Shown piece after piece: positions 32,913-34,387 of a stretch of 34,387 nucleotides of DNA. Source of the DNA: an uncultured Lachnospiraceae bacterium (GTDB taxonomy: Bacteria; Bacillota; Clostridia; Lachnospirales; Lachnospiraceae); assembly GCA_947173495.1 (NCBI GenBank), contig CAMWFQ010000037.1, forward strand, positions 1 to 34,387, read 5' to 3'. The notes beneath the pieces were generated by a model. That model saw only the letters and a program-made list of their open reading frames with translations. It was not told where the DNA came from and made no database searches. The position numbers and the translations under genes are program-made. Position 1 is the stretch's first letter. Each line of letters opens with the position of its first letter.

Positions 32913-33956
32913 TTACTTGCCCGCAAGTTCCACTTTCAGGCTCTCTGTGAGAGCAGGAACAATCTTGTTCAGATCACCTACGATGCCGTAATCAGCCACA
33001 TCAAAGATAGGAGCTGTCTCATCCTTGTTGATTGCAATGATGATATCGGACTCCTCCATACCTGCCACATGCTGAATCGCTCCGGAGATGCCGATGGCAA
33101 AATATACATTGGGACGTACAGTCTTTCCGGTCTGTCCTACCTGCAGATCCTTCGGCTTCCATCCTGCGTCAACTACTGCACGCGAGCAGCTTACGGTAGC
33201 ACCCAGCACTGCCGCCAGATCATCCAGAATCTTAAAGTTTTCGGGGCTTCCTACACCACGGCCGCCTGATACCAGAATCTTCGCATCCATAATATCGGCC
33301 ACATCTGAAACAGCCTTAACCACCTCAAGAATTTCAACATACTTCTCATTAGGTGTAAATCCGGGATTAAACTCGATCACTTCCGCCTTTCTTCCTGCCT
33401 CCCTGGGCGCCTTCTGCATAACGCCGGGACGAACAGTTGCCATCTGCGGGCGGAAATCAGGACATGCGATGGTTGCAATTGTATTACCGCCAAATGCCGG
33501 ACGTGTCATAAGCAGCTGATTATGAAGCTGCTCCCTGCCGGGAATGGGATTTAACGGGAAATCTCCGATATCCAGCTGTGTACAGTCAGCCGTCAGTCCT
33601 GTATGGATCCTTGCCGATACCCTGGGACCCAAGTCACGTCCGATAGCGGTCGCGCCGATCAGGAAAATTTCAGGCTTGAATTCATTGATTACAGAGCTGA
33701 TAGCATGCGCATAGGGCTCTGTTCTGTACTCCTTCAGTTCGGGATCATCCACAACGATTACCTTGTCAGCGCCGTACTCGGCAAGTTCGTCAGCCAGACC
33801 CTTTACACCGGAGCCCACCAGAACGGCTGTTACTTCTGTGCCCAGATCCTTTGCAAGGTCTTTGCCCTTGCCTACCAATTCCAAAGCAATTCCACCGAGT
33901 ACATTGTCTACCTGCTGAGCAAAGACAAATACTCCCTTATAATCTTGAATATTCAT
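32913..33956 (-). CDS. etfA: Electron transfer flavoprotein alpha subunit
   Basis: A 347-residue ETF alpha subunit. The N-terminal domain includes SVINEFKPEIFLIGATAIGRDLGPRVSA (roughly residues 90-115), and the C-terminal FAD domain has VSGGRGVGS, then VVDAGWKP, QVGQTGKTVRPNVYFAIGISGAIQH and IIAINKDETAPIFDVADYGIVGD, all diagnostic. With the beta subunit it carries electrons for acyl-CoA dehydrogenases, in Clostridia often the bifurcating butyryl-CoA dehydrogenase complex. GGAGG lies 8 nt upstream of the ATG. It follows etfB by 39 bp. Confidence 0.96.
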   Translation of the reverse strand: MNIQDYKGVFVFAQQVDNVLGGIALELVGKGKDLAKDLGTEVTAVLVGSGVKGLADELAEYGADKVIVVDDPELKEYRTEPYAHAISSVINEFKPEIFLIGATAIGRDLGPRVSARIHTGLTADCTQLDIGDFPLNPIPGREQLHNQLLMTRPAFGGNTIATIACPDFRPQMATVRPGVMQKAPREAGRKAEVIEFNPGFTPNEKYVEILEVVKAVSDVADIMDAKILVSGGRGVGSPENFKILDDLAAVLGATVSCSRAVVDAGWKPKDLQVGQTGKTVRPNVYFAIGISGAIQHVAGMEESDIIIAINKDETAPIFDVADYGIVGDLNKIVPALTESLKVELAGK

Positions 33957-33995
33957 TTTGAACCTCCATTATTGTATTTAAATCGCAATCGTTCT

Positions 33996-34387
33996 TTAAA
34001 TTACATGCTTTACTTTTAACTTCTCGATGATGTAGTTTACAGATTCCGCAGGATCAAGAGTAACCTTTTCGCCGGCACCCTTTCTCACCTTGTCAGATGC
34101 CTTTGCAATCTGAGTAGGCGACCCCTTAAGTCCAAGGTTGGAATCCTCCACATCAACCAGATTTGCTCTTCCCCATACGGTAATTTCTGTGTTATATGCA
34201 TCAAAAATCCCGCCGGGAGTCATATAACGGGGCTCATTTAATTCAGCAAGTGCCGTAATCAGGCAGGGCATTTTTGCCTTTAAAACATGATATCTGTCGT
34301 CATACTGGCGCTCTACGATCACACTGTCACCTTCGATCTGAATCTTCTGTGCATAGGAAATAACAGGGATTCCAAGATGCTCGGAAA
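33996..34387 (-). CDS. etfB: Electron transfer flavoprotein beta subunit (C-terminal part)
   Basis: The C-terminal 130 residues of ETF beta; the gene runs off the right end of the window. The fragment begins SEHLGIPVISYAQKIQIEG and contains VLKAKMPCLITALAELNEPRYM, typical of the beta subunit, and then GLKGSPTQI, a conserved late-domain motif. It precedes etfA in the same direction; an acyl-CoA dehydrogenase gene would be expected upstream, outside this window. Confidence 0.94.
   Translation of the reverse strand, partial: SEHLGIPVISYAQKIQIEGDSVIVERQYDDRYHVLKAKMPCLITALAELNEPRYMTPGGIFDAYNTEITVWGRANLVDVEDSNLGLKGSPTQIAKASDKVRKGAGEKVTLDPAESVNYIIEKLKVKHVI

Overview
The window reads as chromosomal DNA of a Gram-positive anaerobe of the Clostridia, most likely Lachnospiraceae. 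This is inferred from several things: the mix of family types (IspD, the t6A enzymes, a RibU-type riboflavin transporter, Tex, FtsX-type ABC exporters, membrane-free histidine kinases, ETF subunits), strong purine-rich Shine-Dalgarno sites, clean sigma-A type promoters, and GC-rich palindromic repeats between genes. Most genes lie on the minus strand. No phage, plasmid or insertion-sequence gene was found. The only evidence of mobility is a set of non-coding palindromic repeats.

Layout. 1-430: two tRNA-Ser genes (GGA and UGA anticodons) behind one promoter. 429-6491 (minus): a housekeeping cluster, in transcription order YcxB-like membrane protein, tsaE, tsaB, rimI, a small zinc-ribbon protein, rnz, an unknown membrane-anchored protein, tsaD, ispD; three of the tRNA t6A enzymes are here. 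6648-10357 (minus): a MacAB-like export operon (ATPase, adaptor, permease) behind a promoter overlapped by a 34-bp inverted repeat that looks like a repressor operator. 10684-12259 (minus): an FMN riboswitch with terminator, a four-unit palindromic repeat array inside the leader, and ribU. 12277-17811: a heterodimeric ABC exporter (minus) divergent from a LytTR regulator and a membrane-free GHKL kinase (plus). 17793-20198: tex (minus). 20396-22401 (plus): a DUF4190-like protein, an HExxH protein, a DUF975-like membrane protein. 22524-26272 (minus): prfB with its programmed +1 frameshift, preceded by secA. 26414-32804 (minus): OmpR-type regulator, membrane-free kinase, ABC ATPase, two-FtsX-domain permease and an acidic coiled-coil protein. 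32913-34387 (minus): etfB (cut by the window edge) and etfA.

The most unusual content is non-coding. One family (P) sits between cotranscribed genes or in a leader: a hairpin next to the upstream stop, a second hairpin whose loop is complementary to a downstream segment, a third hairpin in two copies, then the downstream gene's Shine-Dalgarno. The arrangement repeats between tsaB and rimI and between macA and macB although the stem sequences differ; a leader and a regulator/kinase junction hold related, looser versions. A second family (Q) is GC-rich and occurs as four 85-99-bp tandem units in the ribU leader plus single or diverged copies near 10.6, 22.5 and 32.8 kb; its inner stems change in a compensatory way. 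A third element, about 190 bp with terminal inverted repeats, lies upstream of the second ABC pair. Several palindromes run into genes and supply the last codons and stop of tsaB, prfB and the DUF975-like gene. Whether these are mobile repeats, transcribed regulatory RNA structures, or both cannot be decided from this window.
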